64,000 bases of DNA from Stenotrophomonas sp. 57 (GCF_030291075.1 NZ_CP127407.1:680001-744000), one strand, 5' to 3'. Positions 25,356 to 33,812 are shown, counted from the stretch's first letter. The notes: generated from the letters alone by a model not told the origin. Numbers and translations: made by a program.

Positions 25356-26741
25356 TCACACCGGCGGCAGCACCTTGCCCGGGTTGAGAATCCCATCCGG
25401 GTCCAGTGCGGTCTTGATCGCGCGCATCGTCGCCAGCGTGGCCGGGCCGAACGCCTGCGCCATGAAATCGCGCTTGGCCAATCCAATGCCGTGTTCGCCG
25501 GACAACGTGCCGCCCAGCGCCAAGGTCAGCTCGAAGATCTTCGGCAGCGCGGCATGCGCGCGTGCGTTCTCGTCGGCATCGTCCGGGTGGTAAAGAATGT
25601 TGACGTGCAGGTTGCCGTTGCCGGCATGACCGAAGGTGACGATGGTCAGCGTGTACTCGCGTGCCAGCGCCTGCACGCCAGCCACCAGGTCGGGGATGCG
25701 CGACACCGGTACCACCACGTCTTCATTGATCTTGCCGGGCGCTACGGTGCGCAGTGCCGGCGACAGTGCCTTGCGCGCGGCCCACAGCTGGTCGCGTGCA
25801 CGGCCTTCCATCGCCACGTCCAGCTCGATCATGCCGTCGCCTTCGGCGGCGCTGGCCAGTGCCTGCAGCAGGTAGGGCAGGGTGTCGTGGTCACCATCGG
25901 CTTCGACCAGCAGCATCGCGCCGGCCTCGGGTACTTCGGCACCGTTGAGGCGCAGCAGCTCCAGGCTGCGTGCATCCATGAATTCCAGGCGCGTGGGCAC
26001 CACCGGCTGCGACATCAGGCGAGATACCGCTGCCGCCGCCGCATCGGCGTCGCGATACAGCACACGCAGGCCGGCCTGGCTGACCGGCAGCGGGGTGAGC
26101 TTGAGCGTGGCTTCCACGATCAGCGCCAACGTGCCTTCGCTGCCCACCAGCAGGTGGGTGAGGTCATAGCCGGTGGAATCCTTGGTGTAGGCACCCCCGC
26201 AGCGGATCACCTCGCCGGTGCCGGTGACGGCCACCAGCCCCAGCACGTTGTCGCGGCTGGTGCCGTACTTCACCGCGCGTGGGCCACCGGCGTTGCAGGC
26301 CAGGTTGCCACCCACGCTGCAGATATCGGCGCTGGACGGGTCCGGCGCCCAGAACAGGCCGTGCGGTGCCAGTGCCTGCTGAAGCGTTCCATTGAGCACG
26401 CCCGGCTGCACCACGGCACAGCGATCACCGGCACGGATCTCGATGATGCGGTCCATGCGGGTGAACGACAGCACGATGCTGCCGGGCAATGGCACCGCAG
26501 CACCGGTGGTGCCGGTGCCCGCGCCGCGCGCGACCAGCGCCACGTGATGTGCACGGCAGGCGCGCACCAGTGCCTGTACCTGTTCGATGCTGGTGGGCAG
26601 CGCGACGGCTGCAGGGCGCTGACGGCGCCACGAGTTGTCCTGCGCGTTCGCCTCCAGCGCGTTGTCATCCATGCGCCAGCCCTCCACGCCCAGCAGAGCG
26701 GACAGTTCGGCAACCAGGGCAGCGGGCAGGGCAGTACTCAT
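25356..26741 (-). CDS. FAD-binding oxidoreductase of the GlcD / D-lactate dehydrogenase type
   Basis: A 461-residue flavoprotein of the VAO/PCMH fold that oxidises D-2-hydroxy acids. The FAD-binding domain (about 35-215) shows VALPTSIEQVQALVRAC, ARGAGTGTTGAAVP, and CSVGGNLACNAGGPRAVKYG. The C-terminal catalytic domain has TFGHAGNGNLHVNI and GGTLSGEHGIGLAKRDFM, which bring the metal/substrate histidines. The start at 26741 is supported by a 4-bp overlap with the upstream gene. The substrate (D-lactate, glycolate or D-2-hydroxyglutarate) cannot be settled; no GlcE/GlcF partners are present, which argues for a single-chain enzyme. Confidence 0.9.
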   Translation of the reverse strand: MSTALPAALVAELSALLGVEGWRMDDNALEANAQDNSWRRQRPAAVALPTSIEQVQALVRACRAHHVALVARGAGTGTTGAAVPLPGSIVLSFTRMDRIIEIRAGDRCAVVQPGVLNGTLQQALAPHGLFWAPDPSSADICSVGGNLACNAGGPRAVKYGTSRDNVLGLVAVTGTGEVIRCGGAYTKDSTGYDLTHLLVGSEGTLALIVEATLKLTPLPVSQAGLRVLYRDADAAAAAVSRLMSQPVVPTRLEFMDARSLELLRLNGAEVPEAGAMLLVEADGDHDTLPYLLQALASAAEGDGMIELDVAMEGRARDQLWAARKALSPALRTVAPGKINEDVVVPVSRIPDLVAGVQALAREYTLTIVTFGHAGNGNLHVNILYHPDDADENARAHAALPKIFELTLALGGTLSGEHGIGLAKRDFMAQAFGPATLATMRAIKTALDPDGILNPGKVLPPV

Positions 26742-27355
26742 GAGGGATCTCGCGGGACAGCGGGGGCAGGTTGGATCAGTTTCCAGGCGACCACGGCGGT
26801 GGCCAGCGGCAGCCACACCCAGCGCAGTTCAGAGAGCAGGGTGGCGATGCCGCGTGCGCTGAAGAACTGCGGCGCGAAGGGTGAAACGCGGATCGGTCGC
26901 CACGGGGCGAAGACGCGGTGCTCGCTCCACGGCCAGGCCAGGGCAACGCCCAACCCGCCGGAGGTCATCGCATCCAGCAGCGGATGGCTGGCCGCGCAGA
27001 CGAAGACGAACGTCGCCGCCTGTGTGGTTGGTGCCAACCTTGGTTGGCACGAAACCGCGGACCAAGGTCGGCGACTACCGGGGCTGCGCTGTGCCGACCA
27101 GGGTCGGCCGCTGCCAAAGAACGCCCACACGGCGGCCAACGTCGCCAACACACTGGCAAACAACAACGAATGGCTGGCACCGCGATGGCCGAACGCATCG
27201 GCATACGGAATGTGCAGGGCAAATGCCAGCACGTCGGCATCGGGCAGCATCGCGGCGACCACACCTGCAGCCAGCAGCCACGCCGGAATGCGGCCGCGAT
27301 CGGCGGCGCACCACAGCGCCAGCGGTACAGCGGCATGGGTGATGATCGACGGCAT
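26738..27355 (-). CDS. YdjM-type membrane-bound metal-dependent hydrolase, with REP sequence inside the gene
   Basis: A 205-residue membrane protein of the YdjM/LexA-regulated hydrolase-like family. The start MPSIITHAAVPLALW, the motif DADVLAFAL, and HRGASHSLLFA carry the conserved His and Asp residues; ASHPLLDAMTSGG repeats the pattern later. Several hydrophobic helices are seen. At about residues 83-109 the sequence turns into an arginine/proline/tryptophan-rich stretch (GRPWSAQRSPGSRRPW) that is encoded by GTAG REP palindromes (27031-27108). This stretch keeps the frame open and lies between two helices. The physiological substrate is unknown. Confidence 0.8.
   Translation of the reverse strand: MPSIITHAAVPLALWCAADRGRIPAWLLAAGVVAAMLPDADVLAFALHIPYADAFGHRGASHSLLFASVLATLAAVWAFFGSGRPWSAQRSPGSRRPWSAVSCQPRLAPTTQAATFVFVCAASHPLLDAMTSGGLGVALAWPWSEHRVFAPWRPIRVSPFAPQFFSARGIATLLSELRWVWLPLATAVVAWKLIQPAPAVPRDPS
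27028..27110. repeat. GTAG REP array inside the YdjM-type gene
   Basis: The perfect palindrome GTGCCAACCTTGGTTGGCAC (27031-27050), a GTAG-ended element whose CTAC is at 27075-27078, and GTGCCGACCAGGGTCGGC (27091-27108) follow one another inside the coding sequence and are in frame with it. Confidence 0.85.
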
Positions 27356-27393
27356 CAGTCACGCACCATGGTCGTGCCGGCCAGTCCCAGAAG

Positions 27394-27416
27394 CGCCGAC
27401 CAAGGTCGGTCTCTAC
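27394..27416 (-). repeat. GTAG-ended REP
   Basis: On the minus strand GTAGAGACCGACCTTGGTCGGC, in the gap between yraN and the YdjM-type gene. Confidence 0.8.
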
Positions 27417-27434
27417 CAGAGCGGACGGTAACCA

Positions 27435-27803
27435 TCAGCAATCCTCCAGCCGGAACGCATCGCGCAGCCAGTTCAACTGCGGCGGTTCACCCGTGGCTTC
27501 CACCACATCGAAGCGGCAGGGCGCATCGGCCAGCGCGGGATGGTCCTGCAGGTACAGCAATGCGGCATGCGCCACGCGTCGACACTTGCGCACATCCACC
27601 GAGGCCGCACCGCCACCGAAATCGGATCGCGCGCGGTAACGTACTTCCACGAATACCACGGTGCCGGCGTCGTCCATCACCAGGTCCAGTTCACCGCCGC
27701 GGTAGCGCACGTTGCGCGCACGCGGCTGCAGTCCGGCTTGTTGCAGATGCTGCTCGGCGGCGGCTTCCACCGCCGCGCCCCGTTGGCTGCGCTCAGCGAC
27801 CAC
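27435..27803 (-). CDS. yraN: UPF0102/YraN-family protein
   Basis: A 122-residue protein of the YraN family, which has a Holliday-junction-resolvase-like nuclease fold but no established function. Landmarks are [17 protein letters not shown] near the start, [17 protein letters not shown] and [17 protein letters not shown]. The aspartate, glutamate and lysine/arginine positions match the endonuclease-like core. The start is taken as the GTG at 27803, which overlaps lpoA by 11 bp and gives the normal length; the open frame continues upstream out of frame with lpoA. rsmI, lpoA and yraN are neighbours in many gammaproteobacteria. Confidence 0.88.
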   Translation of the reverse strand: MVAERSQRGAAVEAAAEQHLQQAGLQPRARNVRYRGGELDLVMDDAGTVVFVEVRYRARSDFGGGAASVDVRKCRRVAHAALLYLQDHPALADAPCRFDVVEATGEPPQLNWLRDAFRLEDC

Positions 27804-29514
27804 CGACGATCGGCATCGGCCGGCCGCCATTGAAGGTGGACCAGGCCGGCTGGCGCAGGATGTTGCCATTGCTGTCCAGGAACAGGGTGCCGGTGGCACC
27901 GTCCAGGCCGCCTTCGTTGGACAGCTTGTCCAGGTAGGCGGTGATCTTCCAGGCATCGGCGCCGAAGGCGAACAGGCGGCCGGCGGCACCGCGTGCGCTG
28001 GGCAGGGTGCTGGCCACCTGGCTGGCCGAGGGCAGGCCGGACACGCTGCGCACGTTCCAGGCTTCGTTCGGGTAGACGATGCCGTCCAGCGCCACGTCTT
28101 CTTCCACCTTGCCGCTACCGACGGTCAGCTGCGAGGTGCCGACGCGGGTGGCGCCACCGGCACCGGCCAGTGCCAGCTGCGGCGCCAGCAGGCGGGCCTG
28201 CGGGGCGCGCACGGCGAGGAACACGGCATCGACCTGGCCGGCATTGCGCACCTGCGCGCCGACATCGCCAACCGCGTCGCTGACACCGACGGTGGCCACC
28301 ACCTGGCCGCCACGCTGGGCGAAGCGCTGGGCGAAGGCGGCAGCGGCACGGCGGCCGGTGTCGTCGGCGCTGTTGATCACCAGCGCCTTGCCGCGCTCGC
28401 GGCCACGCAGGTATTCGGCGGCAACAATGCCGTCGTCTTCCGGCGCCAGCGAGAAGCCGGCGCTGCCGGCCGGCGGCGCGTCCTTGCCACGGTTCAGGGC
28501 CAGCACCGGCACCTGCAGCTGCTGGCGGCCATAGACCGCATCCACTTCGTCACGGCCCAGCGGGCCGACCACGAAGTCGGCACCGGAGGCGACGGCCTTG
28601 TCATAGGCGGCCAGCGCACCGGCCGGGGTACCGGCGGTGTCGATGAAGTTGATGTCCGGGCGGCGGCGGGTTTCGCCGTAGTAGGCGGCGAGCAGGCCAT
28701 CGCGCACCGGCTGCGCGGCGGTGGCCAGGCGGCCGCTGAGCGGCAGCAGCACGGCCAGCTTGGCCGGCGGACGGTAACCGTCGCTCATGGCCGGCGGGCG
28801 CTTGCTGGTATCGAACTGGGCGGCGCCATCACGGTCGAACGGGCGCGGCAGCGGCAGGCCACGCGCGATCAGTGCACGGCCGGCGAAGTTGTACAGCGGG
28901 TCGTTGGCCGGCAGGGCAGCGGCACGGCTGCGCAGGGTGGCGTCGTCGAGGGTACCGAGCAGACCGGCGATGGCGGCCTGGTTCTCGCTGCGGGCGCTGC
29001 CGGTCAGGCCGGCGTGCGCGCGGGCACGTTCGGCGGCGGCGCCGAAGCTGTCACCGGTCCCCTGCAGTGCAGCGGCGCGGGCCATGTACCAGCGCGTGCG
29101 CAGCGCCGGCAGCACGTTGTCGCCGCTGTCCTTCAGCAGGGCCAGGGCGTGTGCCGGCTGCTTGTCGGCCAGCGCCAGCTCGGCGCCGGTCAGCTGGTAG
29201 CGCTGCAGGCTGGCGCCGGACAGCTGGCGGGCGGTGAGCTGGCCCAGCAGGCTGCGCGCGCGGGCACTGTCGCCGGCCAGGTGCCACGCCCAGGCGGCAT
29301 CGGCCAGGGCGTTGCTGCGGGCGCCACCTTTCAGGGTTGCGGCCAGTGCTTCCAGCTGCAGGGCGGCGTCGCGCGGCTTGCCTTGTTCGATCAGCGCCAG
29401 CGCCTGGCTTTGGGCCGGAGATTCGGGCGCGCTGGTCAGGCTGGTGGTGGCACAGCCGGCCAGCAGCATCAGCGACAACGACAGGGCGGAGATCCGTGCG
29501 GCGGGCTTGTTCAT
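27793..29514 (-). CDS. lpoA: Penicillin-binding protein activator LpoA (LppC family lipoprotein)
   Basis: About 573 residues. The N-terminus [21 protein letters not shown] carries a lipobox (LAGC), so the protein is an outer-membrane lipoprotein. The N-terminal part is alanine/leucine-rich helical repeats (TPR-like, about 30-260). The C-terminal part has a periplasmic binding protein-like fold: [42 protein letters not shown], and [17 protein letters not shown]. In E. coli LpoA activates PBP1A. An ATG four codons upstream (29526) is an equal alternative. It is divergent from rsmI with about 80 bp between them. Confidence 0.9.
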   Translation of the reverse strand: MNKPAARISALSLSLMLLAGCATTSLTSAPESPAQSQALALIEQGKPRDAALQLEALAATLKGGARSNALADAAWAWHLAGDSARARSLLGQLTARQLSGASLQRYQLTGAELALADKQPAHALALLKDSGDNVLPALRTRWYMARAAALQGTGDSFGAAAERARAHAGLTGSARSENQAAIAGLLGTLDDATLRSRAAALPANDPLYNFAGRALIARGLPLPRPFDRDGAAQFDTSKRPPAMSDGYRPPAKLAVLLPLSGRLATAAQPVRDGLLAAYYGETRRRPDINFIDTAGTPAGALAAYDKAVASGADFVVGPLGRDEVDAVYGRQQLQVPVLALNRGKDAPPAGSAGFSLAPEDDGIVAAEYLRGRERGKALVINSADDTGRRAAAAFAQRFAQRGGQVVATVGVSDAVGDVGAQVRNAGQVDAVFLAVRAPQARLLAPQLALAGAGGATRVGTSQLTVGSGKVEEDVALDGIVYPNEAWNVRSVSGLPSASQVASTLPSARGAAGRLFAFGADAWKITAYLDKLSNEGGLDGATGTLFLDSNGNILRQPAWSTFNGGRPMPIVGGR

Positions 29515-29595
29515 GATCGGGTCCATGCGATGAGGGCAGCGGCCTTGGCCGGGTACACGCTACGATTCTACCCTTGCCCCGTGAGTACCGCTGAA

Positions 29596-30414
29596 ATGAG
29601 TGTCCCAACCCTGTACGTCGTCGCCACCCCGATCGGCAACCTGGCCGATCTGAGCCCGCGCGCGCAGGAGGTGCTGCGTTCGGTGGCGGCCATCTGTGCC
29701 GAGGACACCCGCCGCAGCGGCCAGTTGCTGTCCCATTTCGGCATCCAGCAGCCGCTGGTGGCCCTGCATGAACACAATGAAGATGCCTTGGCGCAGCGCC
29801 TGGTCTCGCGCCTGCAGGCCGGCGAGTCGCTGGCGCTGGTGAGCGATGCGGGCACCCCGCTGGTCAGCGATCCCGGCTTCCGCCTGGTGCGTGCTGCGCG
29901 TGCGGCCGGCATCAAGGTCAGCCCGATCCCGGGGGCCTGCGCCGCCATCGCCGCGCTGAGCGTGGCCGGCCTGCCCAGCGACCGTTTCAGTTTCGAGGGT
30001 TTCCTGCCGGCCAAGGCCAGTGGCCGCCGCGACCGGCTGCAGGCATTGGCGGGTGAAGTGCGCACGATGGTGTTCTACGAATCCTCGCACCGCATCGGCG
30101 AATCGCTGGCGGACATGGCGGCGATCTTCGGCGGCGAGCGCCCGGCGGTGCTGGCGCGCGAGCTGACCAAGCTGTTCGAGACCGTGCTTGATGGCGATCT
30201 GGCGGGGCTGCTGGCCAAGGTGGAAGCCGACGAGAACCAGCGCAAGGGCGAGTTCGTGGTGATGGTGCAGGGCGCCGGCGACGATGAGGAAGCGCAGCTG
30301 GCGCATGGCCGTCGCGTGTACGCCACGCTGAGCGAACACCTGCCGCCGTCGACTGCGGCGAAGCTGGCGGCCGAGCTGACCGGCGCGCCGCGCAAGGCGT
30401 TGTACGGGAGTTGA
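29596..30414 (+). CDS. rsmI: 16S rRNA (cytidine1402-2'-O)-methyltransferase RsmI
   Basis: A 272-residue SAM-dependent methyltransferase of the tetrapyrrole-methylase fold. It modifies C1402 in the decoding centre of 16S rRNA. Motifs are LYVVATPIGNLADLSPRA at the N-terminus, AEDTRRSGQLL, LVSDAGTPLVSDPGF, PIPGACAAIAAL, and FYESSHRI near residue 160. The start is the ATG at 29596; a GTG five codons upstream is possible. It precedes rnpB and the dcw cluster, a widely conserved order. Confidence 0.96.
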   Translation: MSVPTLYVVATPIGNLADLSPRAQEVLRSVAAICAEDTRRSGQLLSHFGIQQPLVALHEHNEDALAQRLVSRLQAGESLALVSDAGTPLVSDPGFRLVRAARAAGIKVSPIPGACAAIAALSVAGLPSDRFSFEGFLPAKASGRRDRLQALAGEVRTMVFYESSHRIGESLADMAAIFGGERPAVLARELTKLFETVLDGDLAGLLAKVEADENQRKGEFVVMVQGAGDDEEAQLAHGRRVYATLSEHLPPSTAAKLAAELTGAPRKALYGS

Positions 30415-30444
30415 TGGATCGCACCCGCCAGCGCAGCGGAATTG

Positions 30445-30467
30445 GTAGGTCCACGCCATGCGTGGAT
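30445..30467 (+). repeat. GTAG-ended REP
   Basis: GTAGGTCCACGCCATGCGTGGA, 30 bp after rsmI and 60 bp before rnpB. Confidence 0.85.
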
Positions 30468-30529
30468 GGATGAACCGCACGTCGCGATCAAGGCGGCAGG
30501 AACAACCCATGTACGCTAGAATGCGCGCT

Positions 30530-30884
30530 GGCGGAGCCGGCCAGACAGTCGCGTCATCCCTTCGGGGGTGCCGAGGAAAGTCCGGGCTCCATAGGGCAAG
30601 GTGCCAGGTAACGCCTGGGCGGCGCAAGCCGACGGAAAGTGCAACAGAAAGATACCGCCTACGTCTTCTTCGGAAGGCCGGTAAGGGTGAAATGGTGCGG
30701 TAAGAGCGCACCGCGAGTCTGGCAACAGACCGGCACGGCAAACCCCACCTGGAGCAAGACCAAATAGGGATCCTTTGGCGCGGCCCGCGTTGGATCCGGG
30801 TAGGTTGCTTGAGCGTTGCGGTGACGTAACGCCTAGAGGAATGACTGTCCACGACAGAACCCGGCTTATCGGCCGGCTCCGCCT
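30530..30884 (+). ncRNA. rnpB: RNase P RNA, class A
   Basis: The catalytic RNA that trims tRNA 5' leaders. The ends pair as GGCGGAGCCGGCC (30530 on) with GGCCGGCTCCGCC (ending near 30883). Conserved cores are present: GAGGAAAGTCCGGGCTCC at about 30572, AACAGAAAGATACCGCC near 30645, GGTAAGGGTGAAATGGTGCGGTAAGAGCGCACC near 30680 in two stretches, and AGGAATGACTGTCC with ACAGAACCCGGCTTA at the 3' end. A TAGAAT hexamer (30517-30522) lies at the right distance for a -10. TCTTTCTT follows the 3' end. Confidence 0.97.
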
Positions 30885-30897
30885 CTTTCTTGCGGTA

Positions 30898-30944
30898 AGC
30901 CGAGCATGGCTCGGCTCTACAGTAGAGCCGAGCCATGCTCGGCT
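30898..30944. repeat. Head-to-head GTAG REP pair
   Basis: AGCCGAGCATGGCTCGGCT-CTAC and GTAG-AGCCGAGCCATGCTCGGC are separated by one base only, just after rnpB. The pair may act as the rnpB 3' boundary and processing signal. Confidence 0.85.
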
Positions 30945-30973
30945 GCTCTCCGTTCAGATGCTCGGGATGTTGT

Positions 30974-31453
30974 TCAACCCGGCGTGCGGTACTGACCGGC
31001 GGAAATGAACTGCTCGAACCGTTCGCACCACACCACCACGGTGGTGTAGTCGTCCACGTTGACGCTTTCAGGCACGTCCACCAGGAACCGGTTGAAGGTT
31101 TTCACCTCGCCGATGCGCTGGGCCTGCGCCTTGATCTTCAGGAAATCGGCCTTGTTGTCGACGAAGTCGCGGACCAGGTAGACCTTGTAGTCCGGCCCCG
31201 GGCCCATCGTGCCGTCGAACGCGACCTGGTGCGGACTGACGCTGACCTTGCCCTCGGCCCAATGCACGGCGTCGCTGCCTTTGAGGTCGCGACGGAAGGT
31301 GGTGTGGTAGCGGGCGTCGCCCATCGCCGCCTGCACCTGCGCGACCGGCGGGTCGTCGGGGGCGATCAGGATCGGCAGCAGGTACACGCCCAGGCCGAAG
31401 CCAAGGCCGAGGGTAAGCAGGTGGGTGGTGATGAGGATGAGGATACGGCGCAT
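30974..31453 (-). CDS. DM13-domain protein with N-terminal membrane anchor
   Basis: A 159-residue protein. The ATG at 31453 gives MRRILILITTHLLTLGLGFG, a single membrane segment or uncleaved signal, followed by LLPILIAPDD. The rest is a DM13 domain: DLKGSDAVHWAEGKVSVS, GPDYKVYLVRDFVD, RIGEVKTFNRFLVDVPESVN, and YTTVVVWCERFEQFISAGQY with the conserved single cysteine. DM13 domains are proposed to take part in electron transfer or adhesion at the cell surface; the exact role is not known. It stands alone on its strand. Confidence 0.85.
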   Translation of the reverse strand: MRRILILITTHLLTLGLGFGLGVYLLPILIAPDDPPVAQVQAAMGDARYHTTFRRDLKGSDAVHWAEGKVSVSPHQVAFDGTMGPGPDYKVYLVRDFVDNKADFLKIKAQAQRIGEVKTFNRFLVDVPESVNVDDYTTVVVWCERFEQFISAGQYRTPG

Positions 31454-31603
31454 GGTCACTCCATCTGGAACGGTGGTGTGCGCGGAAGTGGCGCGCGGCC
31501 ATCGTGTGGCGCGAGGTGGCGCATTGATAGACACAGAAAACAGGTACAGGCGGTGATCCTGCACGGGGCCGGGGCATCCGGGCTGATTCCGAGCGTTGGG
31601 GTT

Positions 31604-31933
31604 TCAGCCCGCAGGATGGACGGCATCGCGCGCGGTGGTCGCGTAACCGCAGGGAAGTGAAATGGCAGCGCAGAGGGCCTTGATGCGGAGCAACGCGCGG
31701 GTTGGCAGGAAGGGAGGGGTGAACCGGGATGGCCGTGAGTCGGGCTCGGCGGGAACGTGGGCTGGCCGGGTGGGATGGAGGTCCTTGGCATCCGCGGGGT
31801 GGGGGAGTTCGCAATGGACACCGCGGTTGCAGGCATCGTTGGCGGTGAGCGGCTGGGGCAACATGTGAAGCGCAACGGCGAGGCCCAGCCACAATGAAAT
31901 GGCATGGGACAGGATCAGTGTGGAGATTGGCAT
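31604..31933 (-). CDS. Doubtful small ORF resembling the DM13 gene's N-terminus
   Basis: A possible 109-residue product beginning MPISTLILSHAISLWLGLAV and then LHMLPQPLTAND. This hydrophobic start aligns with the anchor of the adjacent DM13 protein (LILITTHLLTLGLGFGLGVYLLP...APDD). The rest is proline/histidine-rich with no DM13 domain. It may be a decayed partial duplicate or a non-coding frame. The 812-bp interval 31454-32265 holds no other convincing gene. Confidence 0.3.
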   Translation of the reverse strand: MPISTLILSHAISLWLGLAVALHMLPQPLTANDACNRGVHCELPHPADAKDLHPTRPAHVPAEPDSRPSRFTPPFLPTRALLRIKALCAAISLPCGYATTARDAVHPAG

Positions 31934-32265
31934 GTCGTGATCTGCACTCTTCGGAACGGGAGCGTTGCGCAAGGCAGCGGCGCCTTGTGGATGCGCAGGC
32001 AGAGCGACGCAACGGCGGACATTTCCGCGCCCTTGATGCTGATGCTCAAGCGGCGTGCAGGCGCCTCATCCACGAAGCTGACGACAATTCAGTGCTGAAG
32101 GTCCTGTGGCACAAGGTGCCGATTCCTATGGGGACGCTGAACGGTCACCGGCCGAGCATGTGCCGGATGACCTGCTGCATTGCCAGTTGCGACATACCGA
32201 TGGCGACTCACGTCTCTCCCTATGGGAGGTCGGTCGCCGTTGTCAGTCGACTTGCCTGTTGAGGG

Positions 32266-33042
32266 TCAGAAAATGAAGTGGTCCTGTCCAACAGGCACGC
32301 CCTGCGGACCGAAGCGGCGCTCGTGGATCTGGCCGTGGCCATCGGCGTCGATCAGCAGCACCGTGCTGGCGCGGGTGCCGTAGTCGTCGCCACGGATGAA
32401 GGCTGGGCTCAGCCAGCGCTCGCGCTCCAGGCCGATGCCGGTGTCGGGCAGGTCGCGGTCGGCGGGGCGGTGTTCGTCGGCAAGGGCCTGCCAGAGCGGG
32501 GTCAGATTCCTTTCTCCTTGGGGAAAGGATCTGACCCCGTCTTCCTTCAGCCAGGCGGAAAGCGCAGCCATCAGCCGCCGCGTCTTCGGCCACGGCGCGT
32601 CCAGCGCGCCGTTGGACATGCCATGTACGCCGGGGGCCAAGCGCTGGCGCTCGGCCGGGTGGTTGCCCAGGTACTCCAGGCTGTCGCCATCGGCCAGCAG
32701 CAGGTTGAAGGGGGCGTACGCGCCCGCCACGATGGCCAGCCGGTCGATATGCACGGCGGCCGAGTCGCGGCCGCGCAGGAAGTCGGCCACCAGCGCGCCC
32801 CGTGAAGGACCGGTCTGTGCGGCCAGCGGATCGCGGACATTGGTGACCACCGCCATCCGGCCACCGGCACCGACGCCGGCCCAGCCACCGCCGGAGCGCA
32901 GGTCGCGCCCACCGATGACGGAGGTCTCATCTTGCCAGGGGCCCAGCGCCGCGGTCGGGCGGGCGTGGAACTCATCACGGTTGCCGGCCATCACCAGCCG
33001 CCAGCGCGGGTGGTGCATCCAGCCAAGAGCGAGCAGGCACAT
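32266..33042 (-). CDS. NRDE (TANGO2) family protein with an in-frame palindromic repeat
   Basis: A 258-residue protein. The start MCLLALGW places the family's N-terminal cysteine at position 2, as in Ntn-hydrolase-like NRDE proteins; the open frame upstream is ignored. RLVMAGNRDEFHARPTAAL contains the NRDE motif. IGGRDLRSGGGWAGVGAGGR, VTNVRDP, and LSPAFIRGDDYGTRASTVLL complete the signature. Residues ~168-181 (GVRSFPQGERNLTP) are encoded by a palindrome of the GGGTC repeat family (32498-32539). Function in bacteria is unsettled; TANGO2 relatives are linked to haem or lipid handling. Confidence 0.85.
   Translation of the reverse strand: MCLLALGWMHHPRWRLVMAGNRDEFHARPTAALGPWQDETSVIGGRDLRSGGGWAGVGAGGRMAVVTNVRDPLAAQTGPSRGALVADFLRGRDSAAVHIDRLAIVAGAYAPFNLLLADGDSLEYLGNHPAERQRLAPGVHGMSNGALDAPWPKTRRLMAALSAWLKEDGVRSFPQGERNLTPLWQALADEHRPADRDLPDTGIGLERERWLSPAFIRGDDYGTRASTVLLIDADGHGQIHERRFGPQGVPVGQDHFIF
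32498..32539. repeat. GGGTC-type palindrome inside the NRDE gene
   Basis: CGGGGTCAGATTCCTTTCTCC ... GGGAAAGGATCTGACCCC. Both arms match the intergenic copies, and the length keeps the reading frame. Confidence 0.85.
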
Positions 33043-33178
33043 GGCCTCATTGTGCACCGTTTGCGCAGTCCGGGGCCCATTTCGGCCCGCTACGGATGAA
33101 TGCGCGGCCTGTGTTTCACGCCCTGTCCACAGCCCTGAACTTCCGTTCAATCTCAAAAATTGAGACGGATCAGCAACT

Positions 33179-33187
33179 TGTGGATAA
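33179..33187 (-). promoter_or_regulatory. Consensus DnaA box upstream of mraZ
   Basis: The minus strand reads TTATCCACA, the strong consensus for DnaA. A weaker CTGTCCACA is at 33123-33131. Both lie in the gap between the divergent NRDE and mraZ genes, 70-135 bp before the mraZ promoter. A small palindrome TCTCAAAAATTGAGA (33151-33165) sits between them. Confidence 0.55.
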
Positions 33188-33257
33188 GCCTTGAACAATT
33201 CTCTAAAGGTTGTTGCAAGCCATTGATGCGGCTGGCGATTTCCCTGCTGAAAAGTTG

Positions 33258-33285
33258 TTGACAACCCCTCGGCCGCTGCTAAGGT
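33258..33285 (+). promoter_or_regulatory. Candidate promoter of the dcw cluster
   Basis: A perfect TTGACA (33258-33263) is followed after 16 bp by TAAGGT (33280-33285). Transcription would begin near 33292, about 75 bases before mraZ. Confidence 0.55.
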
Positions 33286-33329
33286 GGGCATCAGAGGGAA
33301 ATCCGGGTGTTTTGTGGGTTTTCGTGGTT
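33285..33329 (+). promoter_or_regulatory. Candidate MraZ-binding repeats
   Basis: Five GGG-containing pentamers follow one another on one DNA face: TGGGC (33285), AGGGA (33295), CGGGT (33304), TGGGT (33315) and TGGTT (33325). They are spaced 9-11 bp. MraZ is known to bind TGGGN repeats with ten-base spacing at its own promoter, so self-repression is likely. The outer copies are imperfect. Confidence 0.5.
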
Positions 33330-33365
33330 CAATGTTTCACCGGGCGAAGGAAAGGTGCACGCGTC

Positions 33366-33812
33366 GTGTTCCAGGGCGAGACGGCCATCACAGTTGACGA
33401 CAAAGGGCGCATGGCGGTTCCCACCGCTTACCGCGACCTTGTCGCGCGCGCCAGCAACAACCGTCTCGTTTTGACCTACAACCCGTTCGAAGCCGGCTGC
33501 CTGTGGCTGTATGCAGAGTCGGAATGGGAGCGGGTCCGCGACGACGTCATGTCCAAGCCCAACACCCAGCGCGTCGTGCGCCTGTTGCAGCAGAAGCTGG
33601 TCGGCTCGGCCGCCCATCTGGAGCTGGACGGCAACGGTCGCATCAGCATCCCCGCCAGCCACCGCGGTGCGGTGGGCATTGAGAAGAAGGCGGTATTGCT
33701 CGGTATGGGCGACAAGTTCGAATTGTGGAGCGAGCAGGCGCATCGGGCCCTGATCCAGCAGACGTTGTCTGACGAGGATCTGGGTGATGGGTTGCTCGAC
33801 CTGAAGTTGTGA
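33366..33812 (+). CDS. mraZ: Transcriptional regulator MraZ
   Basis: A 148-residue DNA-binding protein with two AbrB/MraZ (SpoVT-type) folds. It forms ring-shaped oligomers and regulates the dcw operon. The start is the GTG at 33366, giving [20 protein letters not shown], which aligns with the MraZ N-terminus; AAGGAAAGG lies upstream. The second half repeats the motif as [16 protein letters not shown]. The family pattern GDKFELW is near residue 118. Its GTG/TGA overlap with rsmH suggests coupled translation. Confidence 0.96.
   Translation: MFQGETAITVDDKGRMAVPTAYRDLVARASNNRLVLTYNPFEAGCLWLYAESEWERVRDDVMSKPNTQRVVRLLQQKLVGSAAHLELDGNGRISIPASHRGAVGIEKKAVLLGMGDKFELWSEQAHRALIQQTLSDEDLGDGLLDLKL

Noticed and set aside
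31894..32262. A 122-codon plus-strand frame after the DM13 gene
   Set aside because: No ribosome site, odd composition, and no similarity recognised. Not strong enough to call a gene; noted only as part of a low-coding interval.
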